From: Patiriisocius_A hiemis
GTDB lineage: Bacteria; Bacteroidota; Bacteroidia; Flavobacteriales; Flavobacteriaceae
NCBI RefSeq assembly: GCF_031846325.1
Contig: NZ_JAVRHZ010000001.1
Coordinates: 372,001-436,000, forward strand
DNA length: 64,000 bases
Reading direction: 5' to 3'
Made by a program: the position numbers and the translations under genes. How positions within the stretch are numbered: position 1 is the first letter of the stretch; the number at the start of each line of letters is the position of its first letter. Shown here in pieces: positions 50,858 through 60,172 of the stretch. The notes under the pieces were generated by a model. It had not been told where the DNA came from. It searched no databases and saw only the letters and a program-made list of their open reading frames with translations.

Positions 50858-51684
50858 TAAAGTAAATATTTTAATTCACAATTTTTGTGTGCAGCATCTT
50901 CTTCAGAAAGAAAAGGAGTTTCATTATAAGCTGAATAAAAATCTATATTTCTAATGTACTTATATAGAATTTCAAAAATTGCATCTTCCTTATCGATAGC
51001 TCCCATTACCGAAGTTTTAATACTATCAGGGTTAATTTTAAGCTGTTCAAAAGCAAAAAGCACATAGTATATAAAATCTTCTGGAGTTTTGTATAAATAG
51101 CTATTTACTAATAGTGGCGTACCGTTTTTAATGATAAAGAGATTAAAATGGTTTTCAAAAACATTGATATAACATACTTTTTCTAAGGTATGCTTTTCGT
51201 GGTCTAAGATCATTTTTAAAACCAAAGAACTGTTATGATAGTAGGTAAAGCTGCCAACTGTATCAATAAAGTAGTTATTGATGTTTACGTAAGGTACATA
51301 TACATTAATTATGTCGTGTGTTTTTACTTCATCATATGCTATATAATCTGAAGGTAAAATCTTTGCATTAAATTTTAGGTATTCACTTAATTTGGTTTCG
51401 TCAAAAAGTGTTGAAGGAACTAGTGTACTTAAGTCTGTAGCGTAAATTATTGCAACACTATTGAATGTACTTTTTAATTTTTTCTCTTGGTCAATTGTAT
51501 TCTTTAAATGAATTTCAATTTCTTCTGGAGTTGCAGTATTTGGTAGGCTTATTTTTTTAAAAAATAGAACCTCTTTAGTAGCTAAATTATGTACTAAAAA
51601 AGAAAGTCCGGTCAATGAAATTTGAACGGACAGTCTTTTAGTATTTAATGTTTCTATGTTATTGTCCTTTTGCAGGAGTGTCAT
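50857..51684 (-). CDS. DUF3822-family protein
   Basis: 275 residues, ATPase-like actin/hexokinase fold by pattern (LSVQISLTGLSFLVHN; VAIIYATDLSTLVP; CYINVFENHFNLFIIKNG). Function unknown, but the gene precedes rsmD in many Flavobacteria, as here with a one-base overlap, so a link to ribosome or envelope assembly has been suggested by position only. Overlaps the gene before it by 26 bases. Confidence 0.85.
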   Translation of the reverse strand: MTLLQKDNNIETLNTKRLSVQISLTGLSFLVHNLATKEVLFFKKISLPNTATPEEIEIHLKNTIDQEKKLKSTFNSVAIIYATDLSTLVPSTLFDETKLSEYLKFNAKILPSDYIAYDEVKTHDIINVYVPYVNINNYFIDTVGSFTYYHNSSLVLKMILDHEKHTLEKVCYINVFENHFNLFIIKNGTPLLVNSYLYKTPEDFIYYVLFAFEQLKINPDSIKTSVMGAIDKEDAIFEILYKYIRNIDFYSAYNETPFLSEEDAAHKNCELKYLL

Positions 51685-52411
51685 AAATTTTAGGCCAGTT
51701 TCCTGTTGTATTTATATCGTTCATGTCACCTACTTTAATGTAAGCTCCATTTACACCATCTACAGATATTGTTTGCTTTTCTTTAATAATTTCATCCTTA
51801 TCAAGCCCTTGTAAAACAACGTCTTTAGATACTTTTACTTCAAATACTGAGTATTCTGTCTCATTTTTAATGTAAGTACCAGCATCAAGATCAAACTGTT
51901 GGTCTGTGTCTGGAACATTCATCATTGTTTTATATCTATCTGTACCCTGATATAATGAATCTTTTACAGTTCTATACCCAATAGTATCTACAACTACCGT
52001 TTCTATGATATATCCTCCTGTTTGTGGATCTAATCCAAAGGCTCTGTTCTTTTCAACATCAGCATAAGCACTATCTCTACGAGTTGTAATTGCAAACTTT
52101 GCAGTATCAATAAAACGTACTAAACTATCAAAATCACCAACAAATGTTCTGTGTATATCTTGGTGGGCTAGCTCTGCAGCCTGGATATCTTTAAGCTTTT
52201 TAATAACCTTTGCGTATCTAATTTCTTTCTCTTTGTTGAATCTTACAGGTCCAATTATAGAGTCGTATAGTTGATATGCTAAAAATCCAATTAAAACCCA
52301 TAAAACGAGTGATACTATTGGATTGAATTTTCTAGGAACAAATTTTCTAAGTATAAAAACTGAAAGTATTAATAGTATTAGTCCAACCAGAATTAAAAGA
52401 AGTGATGACAT
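51659..52411 (-). CDS. membrane protein, hypothetical (250 aa)
   Basis: Two close N-terminal membrane helices (about 2-23 and 31-50), then a charged, helical and strand-rich part (ADVEKNRAFGLDPQTGGYIIETVVVDTIGYRTVKDSLYQGTDRYKTMMNVPDTDQQFDLDAG in short runs). No family with known function recognised. First gene of the rsmD unit. Confidence 0.75.
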   Translation of the reverse strand: MSSLLLILVGLILLILSVFILRKFVPRKFNPIVSLVLWVLIGFLAYQLYDSIIGPVRFNKEKEIRYAKVIKKLKDIQAAELAHQDIHRTFVGDFDSLVRFIDTAKFAITTRRDSAYADVEKNRAFGLDPQTGGYIIETVVVDTIGYRTVKDSLYQGTDRYKTMMNVPDTDQQFDLDAGTYIKNETEYSVFEVKVSKDVVLQGLDKDEIIKEKQTISVDGVNGAYIKVGDMNDINTTGNWPKIYDTPAKGQ

Positions 52412-52457
52412 AGTTTTTAAATGAAGTTTATTTACATTTTGATTAATAGGTCTCTCG

Positions 52458-52465
52458 CAAATCTA
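52458..52465 (-). promoter_or_regulatory. promoter -7 box of the rsmD unit
   Basis: TAGATTTG on the minus strand, about 47 bases before the start of the first gene. Confidence 0.4.
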
Positions 52466-52539
52466 CAATTTTTTTTTGTTCGTAAAACTATATTCACAAA
52501 AAATCATAGCTATATTTAAACCATATTTTAAAAAGATTA

Positions 52540-53961
52540 ATGGATAAGGCTCACTTTTATAGTTTACTAAAAACAGATTTTGAATATACAACTACCTCAA
52601 AACAAGATATTACCCTACAATTATTAGCAGATTTTATACTCAGTAAAACTAAAAATGAAGTTTTTTTACTTAAAGGGTATGCAGGTACAGGAAAAACAAC
52701 TATTACTGGTACACTTGTGAAAAATTTGTGGAAAGCAAAGATGTCTTCGGTTTTACTTGCTCCTACTGGTAGAGCAGCAAAGGTGATTAGCAATTATGCA
52801 AAACGTGAGGCGTATACTATTCATAAAAAAATATATTACCCAAAAAGTGAAAAGGGTGGAGGAGTATCTTTTAGACTTCAAAATAACAAGCATAGAAATA
52901 CTTTATTTATTGTTGACGAAGCATCTATGATACCAGATATCAATCAAGATGCCAAGTTATTTGAAAATGGGTCTTTGTTAGATGACTTAATGGAATATAT
53001 CTATAGCGGCTATAATTGTAAATTACTTTTAATTGGTGATACCGCACAGCTTCCGCCTGTGAAACTCACTATTAGCCCAGCCTTAGATAAGCAAACATTG
53101 CAAAACCATTATAACAAAGAAGTTATTGAAGTTGAGTTAGATGAAGTGGTTAGACAACAGTTTGATAGCGGAATTCTTGTAAACGCTACTAAACTAAGAG
53201 AGCATCTTGAAGATGGATTTTATCAAGATTTTAAATTTAGATCAAAGTCTTTTCCAGAAGTAATTAGACCAGTTGATGGTCAAGAAATTATGGAAGCAAT
53301 AGATGATAATTTTAGAGAATCTAGTGACGAAGACGCTGTTATTATAGTCCGTTCCAATAAAAGAGCTAATCTTTATAATCAAAACATACGTAGTCGAATT
53401 CTTTTTAAGGAAGAAGAGCTTTCAGGTGGAGACTATTTAATGGTAGTAAAGAATAATTATTTTTGGCTAAAAACCGAAAGTGAAGCCGGTTTTATCGCTA
53501 ATGGAGATATTGTTCAAGTATTAGAAATATTCGGGTTTAAAGATTTGTATGGATTTAGGTTTGCTGAAGTAAAAGTACAAATGGTAGATTACCCAAAAAT
53601 GAAACCTTTTGAAACTGTATTGCTTTTAGATACTTTAGCTTCACAAACTCCTTCACTTTCTTATGAGGATTCTAATAAACTTTACCAAGAGGTAGTTAAA
53701 GACTATGCAAACCTTTCAAACTATAGACGCTTTCTTTCAGTAAAAAAGAATAAATATTTTAATGCCTTACAAGTAAAGTTCTCGTACGCGATAACATGTC
53801 ATAAATCGCAAGGGGGTCAATGGAATACTGTGTTTGTTGAGCAACCGTATTTGCCAGACGGCCCAGATAAAGATTATTTGAGATGGTTGTATACAGCCAT
53901 TACTAGAGCTAAAGAAAAATTATATTTACTAGGGTTTAAAGATGGGTTTTTTGTAGATTAG
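52540..53961 (+). CDS. RecD-like ATP-dependent DNA helicase/exonuclease subunit
   Basis: 473 residues. Walker A GYAGTGKT (46-53), LLAPTGRAAKVI, Walker B-like FIVDEASMIPD, LLIGDTAQLPPVK, and the C-terminal UvrD-like end YAITCHKSQGGQWNTVFVEQP...RWLYTAITRAKEKLYLLG. Matches the RecD2-like group of DNA helicases acting in repair; no RecB/RecC partner is near. Confidence 0.9.
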   Translation: MDKAHFYSLLKTDFEYTTTSKQDITLQLLADFILSKTKNEVFLLKGYAGTGKTTITGTLVKNLWKAKMSSVLLAPTGRAAKVISNYAKREAYTIHKKIYYPKSEKGGGVSFRLQNNKHRNTLFIVDEASMIPDINQDAKLFENGSLLDDLMEYIYSGYNCKLLLIGDTAQLPPVKLTISPALDKQTLQNHYNKEVIEVELDEVVRQQFDSGILVNATKLREHLEDGFYQDFKFRSKSFPEVIRPVDGQEIMEAIDDNFRESSDEDAVIIVRSNKRANLYNQNIRSRILFKEEELSGGDYLMVVKNNYFWLKTESEAGFIANGDIVQVLEIFGFKDLYGFRFAEVKVQMVDYPKMKPFETVLLLDTLASQTPSLSYEDSNKLYQEVVKDYANLSNYRRFLSVKKNKYFNALQVKFSYAITCHKSQGGQWNTVFVEQPYLPDGPDKDYLRWLYTAITRAKEKLYLLGFKDGFFVD

Positions 53962-53967
53962 TCTTTT

Positions 53968-54546
53968 ATGGGTATAGTAGAAGTCATACTAAGTATTTGC
54001 CTAGGTGTTGGTCTTGCAGCAGCTGTTGGGTTTAGAGTATTTTTGCCATTGTTAATTTTAAGTATTGCTGCTTATTTTGATGTAATTCCTTTACAAGAAA
54101 ATTGGCAATGGGCTGGAAGCCTTACTGCAATTATTACACTCTCTATCGCCACTTGTATTGAAATTTTTGGATATTACATTCCTTGGGTAGATAACATCCT
54201 GGATACTATTGCCGTACCATTGGCTACTGTTGCAGGAACAGCAATCATGCTAGCAACAATGGCAGATATGGACCCTATAATTACATGGTCCTTAGCTATT
54301 ATTGCTGGAGGAGGAACTGCAGCAGCAATAAAGGGAAATACATCCGCTGTAAGACTTACATCAACTGCTACGACTGGGGGAGTAGCAAACCCTGTTGTAG
54401 CTACTGTAGAAACAGGAACCTCTACAGTAATGTCTTTACTATCCATATTTATAGCGCCTTTAGCATTTATATTAGTATTAGTATTCTTCTATTTAATTTA
54501 TAAGTTTTATAAAAAGCTAAGAAAAAAGGATACTCCTACAACATAA
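53968..54546 (+). CDS. DUF4126-family membrane protein
   Basis: 192 residues with five membrane helices. The start LGVGLAAAVGFRVFLPLLILSIAAYFDV and the Gly/Ala-rich middle AGGGTAAAIKGNTSAVRLTSTATTGGVANPVVATVE are typical. Function unknown; follows the helicase gene by six bases. Confidence 0.87.
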   Translation: MGIVEVILSICLGVGLAAAVGFRVFLPLLILSIAAYFDVIPLQENWQWAGSLTAIITLSIATCIEIFGYYIPWVDNILDTIAVPLATVAGTAIMLATMADMDPIITWSLAIIAGGGTAAAIKGNTSAVRLTSTATTGGVANPVVATVETGTSTVMSLLSIFIAPLAFILVLVFFYLIYKFYKKLRKKDTPTT

Positions 54547-54552
54547 TCTTCC

Positions 54553-54560
54553 TATTTTTG
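54553..54560 (+). promoter_or_regulatory. kdsB-kdnB promoter -7 box (TATTTTTG)
   Basis: Match to TAnnTTTG, 27 bases before the TTG start. Confidence 0.45.
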
Positions 54561-54587
54561 AGAATAAATTACAAATAAGCATACATT

Positions 54588-56417
54588 TTGAAAGTAATAG
54601 CAATGATTCCTGCGCGTTATGGCGCATCTAGATTTCCAGGTAAGTTAATGCAAGATCTTGGCGGGAAACCAGTAATTGTAAGAACCTATGAAGCCGCAAA
54701 AGAAACTAACCTTTTTGATGAAGTTTATGTAGTTACCGATAGTGAAATAATTTACAATGAAGTAGAACTTCATGGCGGTAATGCTATTATGAGTGTTAAA
54801 GAACATGACTCAGGTAGTGATCGCATTGCCGAAGCTGTTGAAAATATGGATGTTGATATAGTAGTTAATGTTCAAGGCGATGAACCATTTACAAGTAAAG
54901 AAGGCTTAGAACTAGTATTAAACCTCTTTCAAGGTCCAGATGCAGAAAAAATAGACTTAGCTTCTTTAATGACAGAAATTTATGATTGGAAAGAAATTAG
55001 TGACCCTAATTGTGTAAAGGTAATAGTTGATAGAGAAAACTTTGCACAATACTTTTCTAGATCTCCTATTCCGTATCCAAGGGATAAAAATGCTGCTGTT
55101 CAGTACTATAAGCATAAAGGGATATATGCTTTTAGAAAAGAAGCGTTAATGGATTTTTATAGACTACCCATGCGCTCTCTTGAAGCTGCAGAAAAAATTG
55201 AGTGCATCCGTTACTTAGAATACGGAAAGAATATAAAAATGGCAATTTCTAATACACAAGGGATAGAAATAGACACTCCTGAAGATTTAGTGAGAGCTAA
55301 CAAAGCGCTTAAAGAAGCTAATGAAGGTGAAGTAAACAATAAGTATAGAAATTTCCCAATGGTACCAAAAGTAGTATTTGGACAAGGAAGTTTTGACCAA
55401 TTGCAATCTATACTTTCACCAGAACGTAAAAGTAAATCTCCATTTATATTTCTTGTTGATGATGTGTTTATTGGAAACAACGAACTTATTGATCGCATAA
55501 ACTTAAGATTTAATGATAAGTTAATTTTTGTTTCTGCAGATGAAGAACCTAAAACTATTCAAGTAGACCAAATTGTAAAGGATATTAAAGCAGAATTTAC
55601 TTATAGACCTTCTGGAATTGTTGGAATTGGAGGGGGTTCTATCTTAGATTTGTCCAAAGCAGTATCTATAATGTTAACTAATAAAGGTAGTGCATCAGAT
55701 TACCAAGGTTGGGATTTAGTAAAAAACAAAGCACTTTATCATGTGGGAGTGCCTACGATATCTGGAACAGGTGCAGAAGTTTCAAGGACTACAGTACTAA
55801 CAGGTCCAGTTAAAAAATTAGGAATCAATAGTGATTTTACTCCTTTTGATCAAGTTATCTTAGATCCAGACTTAACAAAGGGTGTACCTAGAAATCAATG
55901 GTTTTATACTGGTATGGACTGTTTTATTCATTGTGTGGAGTCTCTAAACGGAACTTTTTTAAATGCATTTAGTCAAAGTTATGGTGAAAAGGCTTATGAC
56001 CTTTGTAAAGAAATATTCTTAGATAGTTCTCTTTCTGAAGAAGAAAGCAGAGCAAAGTTAATGATGGCGTCCTGGCATGGAGGAATGAGTATAGCATACT
56101 CGCAAGTAGGTGTTGCGCATGCGATGAGTTATGGACTTTCATACGTATTAGGAACTAAGCATGGTATTGGTAATTGTATTGTTTTTAACCATCTCGAAGA
56201 GTTTTATAAAGATGATGTAATACTATTTAAAGAAATGGTAGCAAAACATAATATAGATATTCCACAAGGTTTATGTAAAAATCTAACACAACAACAAATG
56301 GATACTATGATAGATATTGCATTAAGTCTTGTCCCACTTTGGGAAAATGCAATTGGTGATAATTGGGAAACTGTTATTACCCGAGAGAAATTAGCTTCTA
56401 TGTATAGAAAAATGTAG
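54588..56417 (+). CDS. KdsB-KdnB fusion: CMP-Kdo synthetase with Kdo 8-dehydrogenase-like domain
   Basis: 609 residues from a TTG start, needed for the conserved KVIAMIPARYGASRFPGKLM beginning. Residues 1-243 are a full KdsB (VVNVQGDEPF near 92-101, SRSPIPYPRD, EIDTPEDL). Residues about 258-609 are an iron-type alcohol dehydrogenase: NAD-binding GGGSILDLSK (348-357), metal ligands Asp444, His448, His511 and His525. In Shewanella, KdnB of this family oxidises C8 of Kdo so that KdnA can add an amino group, and KdsB activates the product. A fusion of the two suggests Kdo8N synthesis here; no KdnA is in the window. Confidence 0.85.
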   Translation: MKVIAMIPARYGASRFPGKLMQDLGGKPVIVRTYEAAKETNLFDEVYVVTDSEIIYNEVELHGGNAIMSVKEHDSGSDRIAEAVENMDVDIVVNVQGDEPFTSKEGLELVLNLFQGPDAEKIDLASLMTEIYDWKEISDPNCVKVIVDRENFAQYFSRSPIPYPRDKNAAVQYYKHKGIYAFRKEALMDFYRLPMRSLEAAEKIECIRYLEYGKNIKMAISNTQGIEIDTPEDLVRANKALKEANEGEVNNKYRNFPMVPKVVFGQGSFDQLQSILSPERKSKSPFIFLVDDVFIGNNELIDRINLRFNDKLIFVSADEEPKTIQVDQIVKDIKAEFTYRPSGIVGIGGGSILDLSKAVSIMLTNKGSASDYQGWDLVKNKALYHVGVPTISGTGAEVSRTTVLTGPVKKLGINSDFTPFDQVILDPDLTKGVPRNQWFYTGMDCFIHCVESLNGTFLNAFSQSYGEKAYDLCKEIFLDSSLSEEESRAKLMMASWHGGMSIAYSQVGVAHAMSYGLSYVLGTKHGIGNCIVFNHLEEFYKDDVILFKEMVAKHNIDIPQGLCKNLTQQQMDTMIDIALSLVPLWENAIGDNWETVITREKLASMYRKM

Positions 56418-56430
56418 CAACTGGGTTATA

Positions 56431-56967
56431 ATGGGACTAACAAAATTTATCTTTTATAAAGTAATGGGCTGGCAGATTAAAGGTAAATTTAATCCTTCAG
56501 ATAAAAAAGCGGTTGTAATTGTAGTGCCACATACTAGTTGGCATGACTTCTATATTGGTGTTTTTGCAAGACGTATATCTGGAGTAGAAATTAACTTTGT
56601 TGCCAAAAAGGAACTCTTTAAATTTCCCTTCGGAATTTACTTTAAGTGGATGGGTGGAGCACCGCTAGATAGAACCAAGGGACAAAACAAAGTAGATGCT
56701 ATTGCAAAAGTGTTTGAATCTCATGAGGAGTTTAGATTAGCTTTGGCTCCCGAAGGTACTCGTAAAAAGGTATTAACTTGGAAAACAGGATATTATTATA
56801 TTTCTCAAAAAGCTAATGTTCCCATAATTCCTGTTTCATTTGATTATAGCAAAAAAACTGTGACAATTGGAAATCCTTTTACTCCTACAAACAATATTGA
56901 GAAAGACACACAATATCTCAGGAGTTTCTTCACAGGAGTAATTGGAAAAAAGCCAGAGTACACTTAA
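56431..56967 (+). CDS. glycerol-3-phosphate/lysophospholipid acyltransferase-like protein
   Basis: 178 residues. The acyltransferase motif HTSWHD (HxxxxD, near 33-38), KKELFKFPFGIYFKWMGGAPLDR and the second motif LALAPEGTRKKVL identify the PlsC-like fold. Transfers an acyl group to a glycerophospholipid or similar acceptor in the inner membrane. Follows the Kdo fusion gene by 13 bases, so an envelope lipid role is likely. Confidence 0.88.
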   Translation: MGLTKFIFYKVMGWQIKGKFNPSDKKAVVIVVPHTSWHDFYIGVFARRISGVEINFVAKKELFKFPFGIYFKWMGGAPLDRTKGQNKVDAIAKVFESHEEFRLALAPEGTRKKVLTWKTGYYYISQKANVPIIPVSFDYSKKTVTIGNPFTPTNNIEKDTQYLRSFFTGVIGKKPEYT

Positions 56968-57144
56968 TAATAACTTTCTCTTAAGACTATTTTAATTAAA
57001 TACTTTGTTAATTCAACACTGCATAAATGTTGTTAACTGTTTGATTATCAGTATTTAATTGTTAAAATATGTTTAATTTTTTGTATTATATTTTGTTAGA
57101 CTAAAACTGCATCATATCTATGCTTTAAACAAATCTATATAATT

Positions 57145-58170
57145 ATGAAAAAGTACAATTTTTTAACACTTATGGTTTTTGCTACATTAGCTCTAGTCTC
57201 TTGTAGTAATGATGATAACGGAGATGATGATGGTCAAACAGCCAATTTAGAATCTCAAGTTTACGCAACAAGTAACACAGACGGTAACGTAAGACGTTAC
57301 GATAATGATGATAGTGGTAATACAACCACGACAACTCTAATAACATTATCTTCAGACTCAGAAGGGATTTATTATGATGAATCTTCAGATCAAGTTACAC
57401 AAGCATCTAGATCATTATTGCAATTAAATACTTATGCAGATGCATCAATTACTCCAGATGGAGTAACAATAGAAGTAACAGCATCTAGCTCAATAGACCT
57501 TGTTAGTCCAAGAGATATTGCTGTTAATGGTAATATTTATGTAGTAGCAGATAATGCAGATGTAGATGGAGACCCTAATACAGCAGATGGAAGGTTTTTT
57601 GTTTATACTAAGTCTGGTTCAAATTTTACATTACGTAATACAGTAACAGTAGATTTCGCTGTTTGGGGAATCGAATTTGTAGGTAATGATTTATATGCAG
57701 TAGTTGATAAAACATCAGACATCGCTGTTTTCACAAACTTTACTGCAACAAATACAACAGATGCCACAGTTGCAGCTTCAAAGAGAATTACTATTGAAGG
57801 TATTGTGAGAACGCATGGTATTGCTTTTGATGGCGGAACAATGATTCTAACTGATGTAGGTGAAGCAAGTAGTGACATTGACGGTGCATTTCATGTAATA
57901 ACTGATTTTGAAACTAAATTTAATGCTGTTGCAGATGGTGGTACAATGGCTTTAGCTGGAAACCAAACACGTGTGTCAGGAGCTCTTACTTTATTAGGAA
58001 ACCCTGTTTCAGCAGATTTTGATAGTACTACTAATACAGTTTATATTGCCGAAAGAGCAAATGGTGGAGGTAGAGTATTATCTTATACAGACATTGGAAC
58101 TGGAGGAAATGTAGGACCTACATTAAATGCTACCCTTTCAGGAGCATCATCAGTATATTTTACTAGATAA
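57145..58170 (+). CDS. lipoprotein with beta-propeller-like repeats, hypothetical
   Basis: 341 residues. Lipoprotein signal (LVSCSNDDN, Cys20), an Asp/Asn-rich linker, then repeated segments of the type S(P)RDIAVNGNIYVVAD, VWGIEFVGNDLYAVVDKT, THGIAFDGGTMILTDVGEA and SADFDSTTNTVYIAERANGG, as in seven-bladed propellers. Threonine- and aspartate-rich, surface-exposed by appearance. Function unknown. Followed by a perfect terminator. Confidence 0.75.
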   Translation: MKKYNFLTLMVFATLALVSCSNDDNGDDDGQTANLESQVYATSNTDGNVRRYDNDDSGNTTTTTLITLSSDSEGIYYDESSDQVTQASRSLLQLNTYADASITPDGVTIEVTASSSIDLVSPRDIAVNGNIYVVADNADVDGDPNTADGRFFVYTKSGSNFTLRNTVTVDFAVWGIEFVGNDLYAVVDKTSDIAVFTNFTATNTTDATVAASKRITIEGIVRTHGIAFDGGTMILTDVGEASSDIDGAFHVITDFETKFNAVADGGTMALAGNQTRVSGALTLLGNPVSADFDSTTNTVYIAERANGGGRVLSYTDIGTGGNVGPTLNATLSGASSVYFTR

Positions 58171-58193
58171 TATATACTAAATCTATAACACAT

Positions 58194-58221
58194 AAAAAGG
58201 AACTCAATTGAGTTCCTTTTT
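58194..58221. terminator. bidirectional terminator, perfect palindrome
   Basis: AAAAAGGAACTCAA (58194-58207) directly joined to its exact complement (58208-58221), then more T. Serves the lipoprotein gene and yebC. Confidence 0.87.
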
Positions 58222-58247
58222 TTTTAAAGTTATGTAAGAAAAATGGA

Positions 58248-58991
58248 CTATTCTGTTTCTTTCATAGTGTGATATACATTTTGTACATCATCATCCTCTT
58301 CAATTTTTTCGAGTAATTTTTCTACATCTGCTGCTTGTTCTGGTGAGAGCTCTTTTGTTACTTGTGGGATTCTTTCAAAACCAGAAGATAGGATCTCTAT
58401 AGAATTTTCTTCAAGATATGATTGTATTGCTCCAAAACTTTCAAAAGGTGCATATATAAGCACACTAGTTTGCTCATTTCCATCTGCATCTTCGTCGGTA
58501 TCCTCAAAAATTTCTTCAACACCATGGTCTATAAGCTCTAGTTCTAGCTCTTCAATATCCAGACCTTCTCCATTAATTTTAAAATTGCAAGTATGGTCAA
58601 ACATAAAAACTGTAGAACCTGACGTTCCTAAACTACCATCACACTTATTAAAATAAGAGCGAATGTTAGCTACTGTACGGGTATTATTATCTGTTGCAGT
58701 TTCAACTAAAATAGCAATACCATGAGGCGCATATCCTTCAAAAAGGACTTCTTTATAATCACCAAGATTTTTATCACTCGCTCTTTTAATAGCTCGTTCT
58801 ATATTGTCTTTTGGCATATTAACTGCCTTGGCATTTTGTATAACTGCCCTAAGTTTTGAGTTTGTGTCTGGGTCTGGGCCCCCTTCTTTAACAGCCATAA
58901 CAATATCCTTACCAATACGCGTAAAGGCTTTGGACATTGCAGACCAACGTTTCATTTTTCTTGCTTTTCTAAATTCAAAGGCTCTTCCCAT
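58248..58991 (-). CDS. yebC: YebC/PmpR-family translation or transcription regulator
   Basis: 247 residues. MGRAFEFRKARKMKRWSAMSKAFTRIGKDI at the start, GYAPHGIAILVETATDNNTRTVANIRSYF in the middle and the acidic C-terminal domain (EKIEEDDDVQNVYHTM) are family marks. YebC-type proteins act on ribosomes at proline stalls or as DNA-binding regulators; which applies here is unknown. Last gene of a four-gene run with gcvT, but with its own promoter. Confidence 0.95.
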   Translation of the reverse strand: MGRAFEFRKARKMKRWSAMSKAFTRIGKDIVMAVKEGGPDPDTNSKLRAVIQNAKAVNMPKDNIERAIKRASDKNLGDYKEVLFEGYAPHGIAILVETATDNNTRTVANIRSYFNKCDGSLGTSGSTVFMFDHTCNFKINGEGLDIEELELELIDHGVEEIFEDTDEDADGNEQTSVLIYAPFESFGAIQSYLEENSIEILSSGFERIPQVTKELSPEQAADVEKLLEKIEEDDDVQNVYHTMKETE

Positions 58992-59008
58992 AAAAAATTA
59001 TTTTTTTG

Positions 59009-59016
59009 CAAAAATA
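59009..59016 (-). promoter_or_regulatory. yebC promoter -7 box
   Basis: TATTTTTG on the minus strand, 18 bases before the yebC start. Confidence 0.42.
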
Positions 59017-59037
59017 AAAAAATGTAATTAGTATTAA

Positions 59038-59319
59038 TTACCCAACAAGTTTATCAATAATCTCCGCGAGTTCAAAATCTTTTTGAGTGACACCACCTGC
59101 ATCGTGTGTGTTTAATGAAATATGAAGGGTATTATAAACATTAGTCCAATCTGGATGGTGTTGCATTTCTTCAGCTTCAAAAGCAATACGTGTCATCATT
59201 GCAAAGGCATCTTTAAAAGAAGAGAACTGAAGTGAAGTGTGTATAGCATTATCATAATACTCCCAACCTGGATGGTCTTTTAAATTTTGATGGATTTTAT
59301 TTTCCTCTAAAGGATTCAT
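59038..59319 (-). CDS. 4a-hydroxytetrahydrobiopterin dehydratase
   Basis: 93 residues, the length of PhhB/PCD proteins. AFEAEEMQHHPDWTNVYNTLHISLNTHDAGGVTQKDFELA holds the catalytic His pair (HHPDW) and the HDAGG turn. Recycles the pterin cofactor of aromatic amino-acid hydroxylases, none of which is in view. Its ATG overlaps the stop of the reductase gene by four bases. Confidence 0.93.
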   Translation of the reverse strand: MNPLEENKIHQNLKDHPGWEYYDNAIHTSLQFSSFKDAFAMMTRIAFEAEEMQHHPDWTNVYNTLHISLNTHDAGGVTQKDFELAEIIDKLVG

Positions 59320-60164
59320 ATTTTTTGTTTTAAAGTGATTATTTCATCTTTTAGTGTACAACTTTCTATTACTTCTTCTATACTAATTGTATAATTTTCT
59401 GGTAACTTGTTGTGTTTTGGTAAAATAGCTAGAAATCTATCTTCATTACTAGAAAATACTTGCTTAAAAATAGGCATTTGAGAACCAAAAGCCTGAGCAA
59501 TTTCTTTAAAAAGATCATCGTGATGTGTAACATCTGTGCTAGATAAATGAAATATTCCACTTAAGTTTTTACTAATTATGTAGTGTAATTGTTGACTAGC
59601 TTTATCTACGGTTGTAGCACTTATAACTAGATTGGGATAAACATCAAAAGCAGCATGATTTTTAATAGCTTGCTGTAATTGTATTACAAGCGGAGCAGTT
59701 ACACCAAGTATCATTGGCAACCTTGCGATTACAACCTTTTCTTTAGGTATAGTAAGTAGCATTTTTTCTACTGATGCAAAATAACGTCCTTCACTACTTT
59801 GGGGGTTTAGCGTATCCTTTTCATAGGATGGAAACTTAAATGCGCCATCAAAAACAGATGATGAAGAAATAAATAAAAGTTTACAATTTTGAGAAGTGGC
59901 TATATATGTTGCGATTTCCTCATGCGCCTTAAATCTACTTGAATACTCACCACTAAAACAAGAAATAATAAAAGTTGGTGCTACCTCTTGTAAAATACTA
60001 TAAATACTATCTTCCTCACAGTTGTAAGGAAAAAGTATACTGTTTTCGGTTGCGTAAGTCGTTGGAGTAACGTATGTCCCATAAATATCAAAGTAGGCAC
60101 GTAGCTCTTTGTATATTGCTTGACCAATAAATCCAGTAGCACCAAGAATTAAGATTCTGTTCAA
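59316..60164 (-). CDS. NAD-dependent epimerase/reductase-like protein (RmlD type)
   Basis: 282 residues. Rossmann start ILILGATGFIGQAIYKEL (4-21), FISSSSVFDGAFKFPSYEKDTLNPQSSEGRYFASVE with the Tyr of an extended SDR, and HLSSTDVTHHDDLFKEIAQAFG at the end. The catalytic Lys of YxxxK is not clear, so activity is uncertain. Lies between gcvT and the pterin dehydratase, probably co-transcribed. Confidence 0.8.
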   Translation of the reverse strand: MNRILILGATGFIGQAIYKELRAYFDIYGTYVTPTTYATENSILFPYNCEEDSIYSILQEVAPTFIISCFSGEYSSRFKAHEEIATYIATSQNCKLLFISSSSVFDGAFKFPSYEKDTLNPQSSEGRYFASVEKMLLTIPKEKVVIARLPMILGVTAPLVIQLQQAIKNHAAFDVYPNLVISATTVDKASQQLHYIISKNLSGIFHLSSTDVTHHDDLFKEIAQAFGSQMPIFKQVFSSNEDRFLAILPKHNKLPENYTISIEEVIESCTLKDEIITLKQKI

Positions 60165-60172
60165 ATCAGATT

